Below are positions 43,976-56,600 of a stretch of 64,000 nucleotides of DNA, piece by piece. Source of the stretch: Gongronella butleri (lineage: Eukaryota > Mucoromycota > Mucoromycetes > Mucorales > Cunninghamellaceae); assembly GCA_025201375.1 (NCBI GenBank), contig JAIWZP010000018.1:248001-312000 (forward strand), in the 5' to 3' direction. Position 1 is the stretch's first letter; every line of letters begins with the position of its first letter. The notes beneath the pieces are model-generated. The model worked only from the letters and a program-made list of their open reading frames with translations, made no database searches and was not told the origin of the DNA. The position numbers and the translations under genes were made by a program.

Positions 43976-45867
43976 CCAGTGCCCTCTCAGCGCGTGCGCA
44001 TACTTCAGATGGGACACGCCCAATGACCAATTCCACAAGCTGCCGACATCCAAAATCCAGTCTGTTTTGGATCCATCCGCGCCCAGGGGCACGACGACGC
44101 CGTTGTGCCACTGCAAGATCCCCTGCCGCATGTTCACGATGAAGAAGCCCGGCAAGGACTATGGGCGAAATTATTACAAGGTAAAAAATAAGGATGAATT
44201 GTTGGCATCAAATCCAATTTTCGCATTTTTTTTAATCAGTGTCAGCAAATGCGATGCGGGTTTTATCAATTGGGCGAGTCTGGCACGAATGTGGTGCCCA
44301 AGATTGGTGTTGCACGGTCGTCGAGCATGATGGATCCGAGCATGCCTGATTTCTCTGTGGCGAACACAACCAGCGCATCGCGCGTCAACAGGGTGCCATT
44401 GACGACGGCACTGACAAGTGCACAAAGGACAGATGCGAGCAAATATCGACAAAAGAGGGCGTCGAAGCGTCCCGTTGTGTCGATGGTCTTGCACAGCGCG
44501 TACGACGTGTCAATCCAATTGTCTCACCCGGAGAAGCGTGGCTATTTGCACAGCATTGTCAAGGTCATCGATGGCGTGTGCTGGCGCGAAGAATTGAACC
44601 ATTGGGTATTCCCCGCGGATCAGGCGTCGTGTGATAGAGTGTCGGAGACGTTGTCCAAATACCAGGTGAATTTCCAGGTCGAGGATCTACCCGTTGGGAT
44701 CTACCACATGTTGCCGCCCACCCGACTCGAATTGCTTAAAAATATTGCTGCATCACAGCGCGAGCCGCGTGCTGACGAGGATCTTTCGTGGCTAGGCTCA
44801 CGGTACGAGCAAGACCGCATCGTGTCGTCGCCCATGTGGCAGCAATTGACGCCAGTGCAGAAATTCGGTATCTATTATTGCACGACCAAGCTGGATGGCC
44901 GCGTGTACCTGTGCGACGAGCTGGGCACGGGCAAGAGCCTGCAGGCACTCGGTATTTTGCTGACGAAATCGCTTTCCGGTCGCACACTCATCGTCTGCAA
45001 CCCGTCCATGTGCCTGTCGTGGAAACGATTCATTGAAGACAGCCTCGATGTTGACTCGGAGGACATTGCCATGATCCGCATCAAGCTCCCCAAGCAGAAA
45101 CTCGCAAAGGTCCCCGCCACAGGCACGCAGCAGCAGTCCAAATTGCTTCAAAAGCGAGAACGACAACAAAAACAGCAAAATCGCAAACGCGCGCGTCCTG
45201 ATCCATCCATCAGCCACGCCACCACCACCTTGTCGTCACGTCTGGATCGCACATTCACCGACGAAGACTTTGGCTCGGGCCAGGTGTACCTTGCTATCAA
45301 GGTCGACACGAACGATCCTTTTGTTCTCGATTACAACCGCTATTATGGCCCTGAAGTCATCTTTGACGACCAAGAGCACGCTATACCCACGGCAGCATCA
45401 TCCAGCGCAGCCGACGACGAGCCATTGTACAATGTCATCACCACCCTGCCCCAATTGGAGCGAAGCCAAGCGAGGTTCTTCATCATTGATTACGATCGAC
45501 TTTGGCGCTCGCCTGCCCTCACGAACAAAAAGTGGTTCGACGACTATATCTTTGACGACAGCAATATGGTGGCGCGACAGACCATGGTAAGCCTAAAACG
45601 TGGAAAAAAGGGGGGCAAACAAGCCATGCCATGTCTTTTTACACCCTTTTTTTTTCGTAGGACAAAACCGCATGGCGCAAGCGCATCCAAAAGACCATTA
45701 GCCGGTCGCATTGCACCATCATGATCAATGACGACGATCTGTATCGGCGACCCATTCACTCGTTTGCCGCCTTGCGTCTTTTGCATCCCGACGTCTTTAT
45801 AAGCAGCAAATTCTATGGCGAGCGCTACTGCATGGCTGAACGCTCCGTGTTTGGCGTCAATTACACA

Positions 45868-45919
<52 letters not shown>

Positions 45920-47280
45920 TGCAATTTCCCTTGTGCCCTCTAGAAAACGCATTGATTGTGCCCTGGAAATGCGTTTCTAGTGCTCCAGAAGCGCCTAATC
46001 CAGCTCGAGACGCGAGTTAGCTTCTTGGGACGCGTTCTTCATGCATCAAGACGCGTTTTGAGTGCTTCCGACGCACGCACGTTTAGCTTATTTTGCTCAT
46101 ACTCTTTTTCTTCTTTTTTTTTTTTTTGTCTTTGTGTGTAGGTGCGAACAATCTCAATGAGCTCGAGACCTTTGTGACAAAAAAGGCGCTTGGGTCCACG
46201 TCGCGCACGTATGAGAGCCTGTACGAGCCGGTCAAGACGCCGAAAAAGGACCGATACCCGGTGTGGATTGATCCCAGCTGCTACTCGATGAAGGTGTTGC
46301 ATTGGAACAAGATTGACAGTGACGAGCAGGTAAACAGCAAAAAAAAAAAGGCACCCATACCAAGGGGCGTTCCAGGAGCTGTCAGGGTTAAAAAATCTGT
46401 TTGTTCGTTTTAGTTGCCTCCCAATGTGAACAAGCGAGCGCTCGCGGTGCAGCAATATTTTTATGATCTTGAATGCAAGCGTCGTCGTCGAAACATTGTA
46501 TTCATCACCCAGGATCTCACCATCAAGGCGCATGTTGAGCAATTCGCCAAGGAGGTCAATGTTAGTTTTTGCTTTTTGGTCACCATTGTGTCCATTTTGC
46601 TCACTGACCTCGCCTTTTTTTTTTTTCTCGCGCGCACCAGATGGCTTTCATCAGCCTGGATACCACAAAGGACGCACTCGCGCTCCAAGACGCCGTTGAA
46701 AAGTACGCGACCGATGACAAAACGCGCATGATCGTCGCGGACGCGCTTGTTCCCCGCGGCAATTGGAATCTGAGCAAGACCGAGATCCTCGTCGTCGACG
46801 GCTGCTTCATCCCGTCAGACACGCTCGTCGAGTGGGAAAATATGATCTTTGTAAGTCAAAGAAACATGGAAAAAAAAAGGGGGAATTTGGCGCGACACCT
46901 CGTCTAAATGGCTCACACCACGTCCTTTTGCTATAGAAAAACCGACCGGCGGGCAAGAGTCTGCACGTCCGATATCTTTTGTCGGCGACTGTTGAAGGTA
47001 AGAAGAAAAAAAAGACACGCGTCCCCCCCCCTTTTTTTTTTTTTTTTTTTTGCGAATTGACGGATTTTCGGGCTAGATTCATGGAAACAATTGTTGGCAG
47101 AGATGCAAGACCTTGACACGTTGGCGGTAAGTCACCTTGAATGGAGCCAAAAAAGTACACGTGGCGCTGATTTTCTCATGTGATATTTTATAGGAATTGG
47201 AGATTGACGATGATCTGGATGATGATCTCGACAATCTTTCTCTGGACGAGGCGCTACTTGCTGACGATCTCCTTGCGTAG
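43743..47280 (+). CDS. SNF2-like protein with two GRF-type zinc fingers and eroded helicase motifs
   Basis: Ten exons: 43743-43835, 43980-44180, 44240-45586, 45661-45868, 46142-46329, 46414-46560, 46641-46850, 46937-46997, 47077-47126, 47194-47280, all in phase, 863 aa. Two GRF-type zinc fingers open the protein: CPKCLCGY...NLARWFWTCPLSAC and CHCKIPCRMF...GRNYYKCQQMRCGFYQL. A SNF2/SMARCAL1-like region follows: LTPVQKFGIYYCTTKLDGRV, motif I LCDELGTGKSLQALGI, TLIVCNPSMCLSWKRFIED. Motif II is FIIDYDRL instead of DEAH/DEGH, and the SGTP motif III position reads IMINDDDLYRRPIHSFA. The second lobe is recognisable (RNIVFITQDLTIKAHVEQF, IFKNRPAGKSLHVRYLLSAT) but lacks the QxxxRxHRxGQ box. It probably binds DNA but may not hydrolyse ATP (inference). 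Acidic C-terminus. Confidence 0.85.
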
Positions 47281-47385
47281 CTCGCTCTCTCATTGATAAT
47301 GTACAAAAAAAAAATATCTTATTGATAATCCCTTTTTTCAACGATGGACATTTTTACGTTTATGACGTGATTTCGCAAAATTTCA

Positions 47386-47391
47386 AATAAA
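47386..47391 (+). terminator. Candidate polyadenylation signal of SNF2-like gene
   Basis: AATAAA about 105 bp after the stop codon, sense strand. Confidence 0.35.
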
Positions 47392-47549
47392 AGAGGATTG
47401 TTCACTTGTATGATGCAGCAGACGGGTTTATTATGATAGCACAATGCGGAGAGGAAAGAGGGGGAGGTGGGGATTAAAGGGAAAGGAAAAGATTGCATGG
47501 AAGGCTGCGCAACAATGGAGCAACGTTTCACGCGTTTTTTTTTTTTTTT

Positions 47550-47755
47550 TTACACGTTGTCACCCATGATCGGTTCGACTGCCAAAAGAGGATGGTGGCC
47601 CGCAAAACCGTCCAGTTTTACTTGCGCCTTAGCTTTCTGTTTCGGGTAATCGCAGAGGATGCCTTCTTGAATGGGAAGAGACCACAAAAAAAAAAAAAAA
47701 AAAGGAACGCGTCAGCTTTTGCGTTTTTGTTGTGCATCCCGCGTGATTGGTTCTT

Positions 47756-47794
<39 letters not shown>

Positions 47795-50348
47795 TTGCTC
47801 CGCATTGTGACACACGAGACCGTCGGCACACTGACGCGCAACCCACTTAAAGTTGGCGCAGGTGAGCCATTCACTTGTTATGCCCGCTTGTGTGCATCTC
47901 TGTGCGCCATTGATGCGACACGTGCCTGCAGGCTGAATGTCCTCGACCTTAGCATTGCCGCCGCTTTGTGGCGTGGGCTCAACAACAGGAAGTGTCGCGT
48001 GTGGATGCATCAAAACAGCCACTGTTGTCGTAGAAACATCGACCGCGATATTGGTATTGCCCGAATGCATCAAATTTGACGACGACCACGCGCTAGAGGC
48101 GCCGTCCACCACCTCGACGACGGTGTCGTCCAAGACAGGGGGCTCTTCCTTGATCACGTTGCGCTGTGTGCCTGTTGTTGGTGTCACAGGCACGGCATCG
48201 TCGCCCACGGACAATTGCGGCACGCAATGCCCGTCGTTTTGCTCGTGAACACGATGAATCACATCCACAAGCTCTTGATTATCTTGGTGAATATCCCTAA
48301 GATAAAAAAAATACGAAACCAATCAATTGAGCGCGCTCTTTGTCGCTTTACTCCCTATGCCCCACCCCACTTTTTTTTTTTTTGTTCACGTACCAGACCA
48401 TGACCCCCGCAAGATCTTCGCACATGGCATATTTGACCTTGTAAGCGAGGGAGATGGGATCGTCGTAGGAAATGTACACCTTTGTTTGCGGATTAAAGAG
48501 CCAGGGCGTCTTTGATTTGTCATCCCAATAGCGAACCCATCCTTTTCCAGCCGTGACCTTGTTGTCCAGGACGAGACCCTCGCTTCGCAAGTTCGCCCAC
48601 TTCCACACGCCGGAAACACCATCAATGTCTTGCGAACAAAAAGGATTAGCCCAGTATGAATCGTCTTTGTCGCCCTTTGGCGCGCCAATTTGTGCCGGCT
48701 GGAATTGCTCCGACGGCGACGCTGTCATGTCATTGACGGCCTTGATCGACCGTCCATAGAATGCAAGACCCGCATTGATCTTGGCGCTCGGCACGCCGGC
48801 CTTTTTCCAGGCATGAATGCCTAATTAAATAAAAAAAAAAGTAAAATAAACATGCGGCCCGTCAATCCTTGGCAACAAAGTTTCGCGGCGATGACATTGT
48901 AATCGCGATCGATAAGGTTGGGGGAGGGGGAGGGGAGCGTGTTCCACAAAAACACTCATAAACACCCATCACATGAGCCTTTTTTTTTTTTGTTTCTTTC
49001 TTACTGTCTACAAAGGAGAAATCGGCGCCAAGCTTGCCATCCGCCTCAAACGGAGCATTAGGTCCGGTCACATCAGCCCAAGCACCGTTAATGTCTATTT
49101 AAAAATCAAACATCAGGCCACTTTCCTCTCTACGCGTGTTGTCCGCGCGTTTCCTCTCGCGCAATCATTGCCCCCCTCTTTTTTTTTTTTTTCTTTTTTA
49201 CCATAGGTCATCAAATTGATGAAATCGAAATAAGGCACCAAGTCACTGACATCTGGCGTGGTCTGGTTTTTGCGTTCAAAAGGCAAAACATAGACGGCCA
49301 TGGAAATCAGCTTGTGTTTGTCGTCAAAGCGCTCATCCATGGCCGCGCGCAGCTCCTTGAGCAGCAGTTGCAGGTGGTCGGTGTCCTTTTCGTCAAACTC
49401 GTTACACCCTGCTGCCTGTCGCCCGGGATATTCCCAATCTAGACCCCGCATGCAAAAAAAAAAGGGAGGCAAATGCAAGCTTGTGTGAGAAGTCCCAATG
49501 GCCACTTTTTTTTTTTTGTTTCCCCACAAATTCACGCCTGCCTGCCCTGGCAATGACACGTGCACACAAATAGATATGTGACTTTTTTCGTTTTTTACCA
49601 ATGTCGACGCCATCCATATCGTACTCCTCCATGAAATCCAGATTCCAATCGATGAATTGCTGTCTCTTTGCCTTTGATGCGGCCATGCTACTGAAGCGCT
49701 TGGAGCCTGTCCATCCGCCGATTGATAAAAGCACCTTTGTGCCGGCGTCATGCGCACTCATCACTAATTGCGGCAAATAGTGCTCGACCGCCCAATCATC
49801 CTCGAAATGAGGAATGCCATCCTCATTGTTCTGCAAGGCAAAGGCTAAATGTATCATTAAAAAAAGGGGGGTGAGTCGCGTGTGAGCTTTCCATGCGCAT
49901 CCCAATGGCGCGCGCGCGCATACAAAAAAACGAAAAAAACAAAAAAAAAGTGGTCCAATCAGACGCACACGGGTCCCCCGCAATGGCAAGACCAGACCAC
50001 ACAATGCGCGGGCACGTCAATGCTCTCACTAGTTTTGTTTTTACCGTAGTTGATGTGCGTATATTTTTCAAATGGAATGCTTGAAACAGGAAAATTGTTG
50101 TATAGCCAATTAGGGAAGTACCTAGATTCCACAGACACCCCCCAAAAAAATTCAAGATGACACGCGGAGAAGTGAGCTGATTGTGGCATTGATGAGGGGG
50201 GGGGTGTTGGTGGCCCAGGCTTTTGTTCCTTTTTTTACCCTATGACCATCTTCTTATTTTGGTGACTCTCCGTATGTTGGCTGTTGTCTGCACCTTGACA
50301 GGCACCCAGCATGGCACCCAGCAAAACAAGGTACCCAGCGACGTGCAT
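47550..50348 (-). CDS. Secreted GH18 chitinase with CBM19-like chitin-binding tail
   Basis: Hydrolyses beta-1,4 chitin in the wall or outside the cell. Eight exons: 50348-50239, 50121-50045, 49844-49599, 49438-49202, 49094-49005, 48820-48394, 48296-47794, 47665-47550, in phase, 601 aa. Signal peptide MHVAGYLVLLGAMLGACQGA. GH18 motifs are KVLLSIGGW (SxGG) and DGVDIDWEYPG (DxxDxDxE, catalytic Glu), the latter split by an intron after DGVDI, then LISMAVYVLP, MTYDINGAWADVTGPNAPFE and the terminal substrate-binding MVW. A ~100-residue Thr/Val-rich linker joins a six-Cys module (GTCRINGAQRCTQAGI to ILCDYP) resembling CBM19. The domain order matches yeast Cts1-like or class V chitinases. Likely role in cell separation or autolysis. 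Confidence 0.93.
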
Positions 50349-50619
50349 TTTTTTTTTTTGATCGAGCAAATGGAATAATAAAAGAAGGAAAAAAAGACGA
50401 GAAATGAACAAGTTTCTCCTTTTGCGCGCAATCCTATATAAATCACGCTGGAAAAAAATTAAGCAGAAGCGCTTTTTTTTTTTTTGCTTAAATGTTCATG
50501 ATATCACCACCCAATTGTGCTTGTAGGCGATCTCCATGCCAGACAAATCGAAAAGAGCGCCTTTGAGTTGGGGAAGGGGGGTGATAGACGAGAAAAAAAA
50601 AGGGGAGCGATTGGTGCTG

Positions 50620-50655
<36 letters not shown>

Positions 50656-51421
50656 TGTGTGTAAGTCGCCGGTTCTTTAAAAATATTAGACGCAAGACGG
50701 GAGAAGGCGGCCAATGCTCTGGTCAACCGGTGAAATTTGAAATGATGCCCCATTCTTGATTTAATTAGCCCAAAGGGTTGACATCTTCGATCCCTTGCTT
50801 TGCTCATTGCGCGTGTGTGCGCGTGTATGGAGGGAGGTGGGGGGGGGGGAAGGGCGGATGGACCGGCCGTGGGCACAGTAAGAGCAATTACAAGGAAAAA
50901 AAAAAAAAAGGGAGACGGGCCACGCCCAACTCTGGGCCGATGGCCTCTTTTTTTTTTCGCTGCACCCGCCCTTCTGTGGCTCTCACACACACATTATCCA
51001 GATATGGCCATTTAAAGAAGTCTCACGTCTGGCCTTGTGGCCATGACATGATCGGGCTGGGAGAAGGGGGGAGGGACCAAGTGAAATTGTTCTGGACTCG
51101 CGGGCCTGTCATGCCAACTTTCTTTTTCTTGCAATTCCTCCACCCTCTCTCTTCCACTCGCTGCACACCCTCCCTTCTTTCCTTCTTTGAGAAAGCCTTG
51201 CCCCACTCGATTTTTTTTTTTTTTGTCTTTCTTTTACATTTCTTGTTCTTTTTTTTTTTCTTTGTCCTTGCTCTTGCCTCTCACCACTCTCTCACGATAA
51301 AAGTCGTGCAGTGCACCTCAAGTCGCCTGGTTGGACAAATTCACTCTCTCTTTCAATTTTTTTCCTCTCTCTCAAACAACACACACATCCTTTTCGTGCA
51401 CGTGCCAAGCTTGTTGCAAGC
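50349..51421. promoter_or_regulatory. Divergent region between chitinase and Zn2Cys6 gene
   Basis: 1.07 kb between divergent starts. Contains a (TG)n microsatellite at 50621-50653, a G-rich tract at 50827-50850, and a long T/C-rich leader (51180-51420) before the Zn2Cys6 ATG. No gene recognised. Confidence 0.4.
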
Positions 51422-51709
51422 ATGTCTCATCTTCGCAAGAAAAAGCCGGTCCAATATTTCTTTGTCGACATCAATGATCCCGATTATTACAAGAGGATCA
51501 AGGTGACGCGTGCGTGTGTCTCGTGTCGTAAGCGCAAATCAAAGTAAGTACAAAAGGAGCGAGAAAATGGGGGGGGGCAAAAGGGGGGGCAGGGAAAGCA
51601 AGGGTATCATAGGTTTGAATGGGAAGAGGGATATGCCAAAAAAGAGGCAGGCGCATAAGGAAGAAGACCAATGGAAGTTGAGCGCTTCTTTTGATTTCCC
51701 TTTTTGACC

Positions 51710-51747
<38 letters not shown>

Positions 51748-52546
51748 GTGTGATTTGGGCGTGCCAGGGACGGGATCATGCTCCAATTGCATCAAGTACA
51801 ACAAGCAGTGCGAATTTGACGCGCCAGTCAAGCCTCTTCTGAAGACCGATATCTGTATACCCCCCGTGGTGGCCATGCCCAGCCCCTACGACGAAGATTC
51901 AATGTATGGCCATGAGCCGACATCACATTATGAGGAATTGGCTGCGACCACAGATGGTATGGCCATGCCGGCGGCAGCGAATGGTCATCACCATCACCAC
52001 CATCACCATAGCCACCACCACCACTATCATGAGCACCATGAGCATCATCAGCACCATCAGCACCATCAACATGATCGCTACACAAATCATCTAAATGACC
52101 ATCATCAGCATCAAGATTTGCCACTGCCCACGCCTCCCCTTGAGGGCGATATTGATTGGCTCCCAGACCAGCACCAACAATCTCGCTTGTTGCCTATTTT
52201 CGCCATTGCCACTCCGGCGTATGACTATCAATCGCCTATGATCGACGAAGCGGGCATTGATCGCATGGACGAGCCTTTTAAGGAACACCCGCCGCGCCCG
52301 CCGCCTCCCCATGGTGCAACCGCCGCGTTTTATCATTGCTTGGACCAGCAGCTGACACCGCCCACCATGGCCTCGTGCACCGCATTCACACTTCCAATCC
52401 ATGATCTCTCCATCGACTTGCGCGTCAGCGTCGTCGAAAAGCCATCAGAGCCCTCCCACGACCCCGTTTATTACGTGCATCCTTGTAGAAAGTCTTCACC
52501 AGATCCCCCCGTCTTTGATTTTGTATTCGATTCCTTTGATTGTTAG
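51422..52546 (+). CDS. Zn2Cys6 transcription factor with histidine-rich tract
   Basis: Two exons 51422-51543 and 51748-52546, 306 aa. The binuclear zinc cluster CVSCRKRKSKC...CSNCIKYNKQC lies at residues 32-63, split by the intron in the first half, and is preceded by a basic stretch. No fungal-specific middle homology domain follows. Instead residues ~110-160 are extraordinarily His-rich (eight consecutive His, then H, S, Y, E and Q repeats), followed by Pro-rich segments. The His tract could bind metals or serve in nuclear condensates; both are inference. Target genes are unknown. Divergent from the chitinase gene. Confidence 0.88.
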
Positions 52547-53210
52547 TCACCTCCTTTCTTTTTTTTTTTTTTCTTCTCACTCTCGCTCTTTTTTACGTCT
52601 TCTATTGCATTGTCTTTCCTCCATGTCACTCGCACCCTTCTTTTATTATTGCAAAAACGCACGCACGCACACGCACACACTCACCACGCTCTTTTTCATG
52701 CCCTGTTTCCCCCCCCCTTCCACCCTCTCACCTTGTTTCAGCTCATGAATTTCACTTGTACCTAGGCTTTTTTTTTCACCCATTAAAAATCAGTTCGTAT
52801 ACCTTTTTTTTTTTTTTTTTCCAAAAGCAAATTGCCTCGGTCCGTTCCTTTCCAAAAGTAACATGGTCCATTCATGCCATTGTCCATCCGTCACACCCAC
52901 AAAAAACGGCTGCATAAACACAATTTTTGAGCCACACTCGGGTTCTAGAACATTGGCCTGGCAAATTTGGTTCTGGTCCTTCTTTTTGTTTACACAGCCC
53001 TTTTGTTTATCGAGGCCAGGCAATGGAACACCTGCCTATTTGATTACGGCATGGTCGAAAAAAAAAAGCCTCGATGAGATCACAAAAAAAAAAGCCTTTT
53101 ACCCACCCCGCAACGTGACACACAAAAAGGCAACAACAACAAAAAAAGGGGGGAAAGGGAGGGGCCAAGGACCGAGTGGCGACAAAAAAGGGGGACTATA
53201 TTTCTTTTTT
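52547..53210. other. Convergent intergenic region
   Basis: 664 bp between the Zn2Cys6 stop and the Rtc5 stop, with T- and A-homopolymers and an (AC)n-like stretch near 52656-52682. No gene recognised. Confidence 0.35.
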
Positions 53211-55257
53211 TTACAATTTTGTGTCCTGACGCTGGGATTGGTGCTTTTGGTGGCGATCCTGGTTTTGTTCTGTTGCGCCATAATGATCGATGAGCCCAGC
53301 CATGCGCAGGATTTCCTTGTCGACGCCTCCGTCGTCGTTTCGCAATTGCAGTCCGGCACGCTTTGTGGCGTCGTTGGCGTCGAATTGCCATGCGCGCTTT
53401 TGATTGTCAAGCAAACGTTGCGCATCGGCACCGAGGCCAAACACCTCGAGCCCCACAAGGTCAAAATCGAGAATGATATCGTGCCATTGGTCGGAACGGT
53501 CAAAAGTGGCGAGGCTCGGGTACGCTTCCTGGTTGTATTTCCCCTTTTGCAAGCTATTGTCGAGAAAGAGCATATTTCGCGTGGGCGAGGGCTTGGCCTG
53601 CGGCGACAATCCTCCGATGGCGATGCCGAGCTCGCGTAAAAAGCAGGCGTACTGGTCATTGCGCTGTGTCGGTCGGTACAGTTCGAAATGAGGCTGCAGC
53701 TCGACCACGCGGCACGCGGCCGTGCCCCAGAAATGCCGCCCCTGCTTCCAGCCCTCTGGAATCAGCACTGCAAGCACCAAATCCGCTAATTGCTTGTCAT
53801 GATCCCCGTCGTCGCCTAATTGATGCGCCACGCATGCCTGTGCAGGCGCAAACGCGCCCTGCAGCACCAAAAGCGTCGGCCCCGCGTACTTGAACACACG
53901 GTTTTCAAACCGATTCATGGCAAATCCATCCTTGTCACCCGCGTACAACCGTGGCCACCGCTGCACCACCAAATGGTCGGCCGCCACACCCATGGGTGAA
54001 GAACGAAACGACGTCGATGTACTTAAAATGGAGTTTGACGACGATGACGACGTTGGCACCGGCATGGACGCGGTACGACGGTGCTGTGGCGCATTGGACG
54101 AAGCGGCAGAGATGGACGTGGACGTGGATGGCGTAGGTGTATTGCTGGTTTTGGGCTGGTTTGGCGGAATTTGGGGCATTGCCCAGGCAAGCATGACGCA
54201 TTGCACGTCTGTGAGAATGTCAGACACGTCTGGAACCGCGGGACGGCTGGACGGCTGGACAAGGTCGTCGGTCGTGGCAAAACGACTGTAGATAAACGAC
54301 TGAATGGCGTCAAAAAAATTTGGTGCATTGCGGCGCTTCCATTTTAGAAATGCATCCATGGTGACTTTTCCTTCCTCGACCGTGGGGTCCATGCGGGCAA
54401 TGACATGTGCAAGGTGCGTGGCCGTGGTCGTGATATTGGCATCGATTTCATCGTTTTTGTCGTTTTTGTCGTTTTCGCCGGCAATGGCGGTGACGCCAAT
54501 CCACAAGGCCAGCCTGAGGAGATGCGTCAGATCGCTCAATAATAAAATCACGAGAGGGGTATCTGATTTGTCGGTCGACATGGTAAGAGTGGTCGTCACG
54601 GGATCAAGTGCCGCCTCATTCGCGTCATTATCTTCGTCATCGAACCGGATGCCGAGATCGGCCAGCGAGAGCCCTTGATCGCTTGTGACGTGATGGTGTG
54701 CTTGTTCTTCCTCTTGCTGCTCAATTTGCTGCTCTAGCTCCTCCTGTTGTTGCTGTTCCGGCGGTGAAAGCGTCGATCGGGGTACAATCGCGAGTGATTC
54801 AAACAACAGCGCGTCAAATGCCTCATTGTCGGGTTCTTGCTGATCCATTTTGCCGCTGAGTACGATATACGCGGTCAAAAAGGCGGACCAGTCGAGCGGG
54901 ACCGGTGGCGAGGCGAGGTGGCAATCAGGGTACGCGCCTGCGTGTGAGAATGCCTTGAACAGCAGAATCCCGGCGTGCTCCAGACTTGTGGGAAGACGCA
55001 GGTGGCCCTAATCAATCAAAACAGCATGAATTGGTCGTCCCCTTTCTATTTTTTTTACTCACCAGAAAGCCCTGCAAGTCGATATGGTCCATAGTGTCCT
55101 TCGTGGGCCGTGTTTTGAGATGCTTGTACGTGTCGCGCAGCACCACTCGTTCCGACCGCGTGAGAAGGTGCTGCAGGGACCCTACGCGCCCCACGCCGCC
55201 ACCGATATGCGCCGCTTGTTTGCCTGTTATGGTATCGTGTGAAGAAGTCTGGCCCAT
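53211..55257 (-). CDS. Rtc5-like TLDc-domain protein
   Basis: Two exons 55257-55063 and 55007-53211, 663 aa. The N-terminus MGQTSS has the N-myristoylation pattern of fungal Rtc5 (starts MGQ), consistent with recruitment to the vacuole, where Rtc5 and Oxr1 act on the V-ATPase. An EF-hand-like helical region (LLTRSERVVLRDTYKHLK) precedes an acidic, Gln/Glu-rich insertion. The TLDc domain is at about residues 370-620: WPRLYAGDKDGFAMNRFENR, VFKYAGPTLLVLQG, GTAACRVVELQPHFELYRPT, IGGLSPQAKPSPTRNMLFLD, and near its end DIILDFDLVGLEVFGLG. A Ser/Thr/Pro-rich linker with SS-runs splits the helical part from TLDc. A short DKN repeat (GENDKNDKNDE) is visible. Confidence 0.88.
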
Positions 55258-55829
55258 GAAAGAAGAAGAAGAACAAAAAAAAAAAAAAAAAAAAGGAGTG
55301 CAAAAAGCAAACGCTTGTCGCCCTTTTTTTTTCTGCCTTCCTTTTTTTGTATGGGGCGGCGTTTCAAATGCTTGCCTTTTTGAGCTTTGCGCGCAATTGG
55401 CCTTTGTGGCAGATACGCGCCTTTTACGTGGATCTATCTCGGACATTCCTGTTTGTTGTGAGCTTCTCAACTTCATGTAAAAGACAATGGGTCTAAATAG
55501 GAAAGGATTGATATGGCTATCACGCCAGAAAAAATCGAATTTGTGTTATTTATGCCATTTTTTCACATTAATTCTATCTCTTGCAACTTTTTTTGAGCAA
55601 CCAACCATTTAGGAAGTGGAGCTGTCTTCTCTTTGCCACAGACGTTGCCAAAAAAACTGAAGATCGAACGGCTGGTTGACAAGAACTTCGCCATTTTCGC
55701 GATTTTGGTGGTATTTTGGTAGCGTTTCGCGGATTCTACAACCTACAAGGCCATCGACACTTTACATCGATTCTTGAAGCTCACCCCGTTCACGTGAACC
55801 GACTTTTGTGGTTCTGCGATCAGTAGATG
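55258..55829. other. Intergenic upstream of Rtc5
   Basis: Contains a 20-nt A-run (T-run on the sense strand) near 55275-55294 just 5' of Rtc5, the usual leader for genes here, then unremarkable sequence that grades into a family A repeat. Confidence 0.35.
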
Positions 55830-56600
55830 GCGCGCAATGACCATTTTCAAAAATCATGGATTTTCCTAGGGGTACAGTCGAGGATTTGAAAACGGTGAAA
55901 CTTTTGTCCTCATATCGCCGCGCCATTCACACACATGGTAAAGTCACCCGAATGACCGACAGAAATGCAGTAAAAACCGGAGGTGCACCAGCTGGTTCGC
56001 GCGCAAAATGTAATTTGTTTCTTTTTTTCGCTTCAAGTCCAAGTCGACGAAAAATGGTCGCAGAGTCGCAAAACAGGGACCATAAGAGAGAGCACGGTCA
56101 GCTGCGTATGTGGATATCGATGATCGCTACAAAAAAACAAGCTCCAGGCAGATTTGACGCGACCAATTTCTTTGCAGGGCAACTTGGACGCGTCAAACAC
56201 CGCGTCAAGAGTCGAGCGGCACGCGCCTGTTCAATTTGATTTCATGCAACTGGCGTCTCTCTTGCTAGTAGACGCATCGGCGTGGCTCTACAAGGGCGTC
56301 TTTTCCATGCAATTCGCGCTCGAAATAAATTCAAAAATCGGCGATTGCTCGTGACCCAACAGATGGATTGCTCTCTTTTTTGGCATATTCGATGGTTTCT
56401 CCATGCGGTTTTTCTTGTGTGTAATTTTGACGGATTTCTGCGAACCCATTTTTTCAATTTTAATTTTGGCCATGGATGTTGCTGTTTTTAGGGTTTGCGT
56501 GTGGCGCGCCTCCACGACATTTAATAGCTGCCCGTTGGCATTTTCAACTATTTCTAGCCTGGTATTTCAGGCTGTGGTACGTTTTGGGACACTCCAGTGA
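55830..56600 (+). repeat. Dispersed repeat family A, copy 5
   Basis: Long copy parallel to copy 2. Shared blocks include 'gattttcctaggggtacagt', 'gaggatttgaaaac', 'atcgccgcgccattcac', 'ttcgcttcaagtc', 'catcggcgtggctctacaag', 'atgcaattcgcgctcgaaat' and 'gaacccattttttcaatttt'. It ends near 56600 at the block shared with 7460. No coding potential. Confidence 0.7.
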
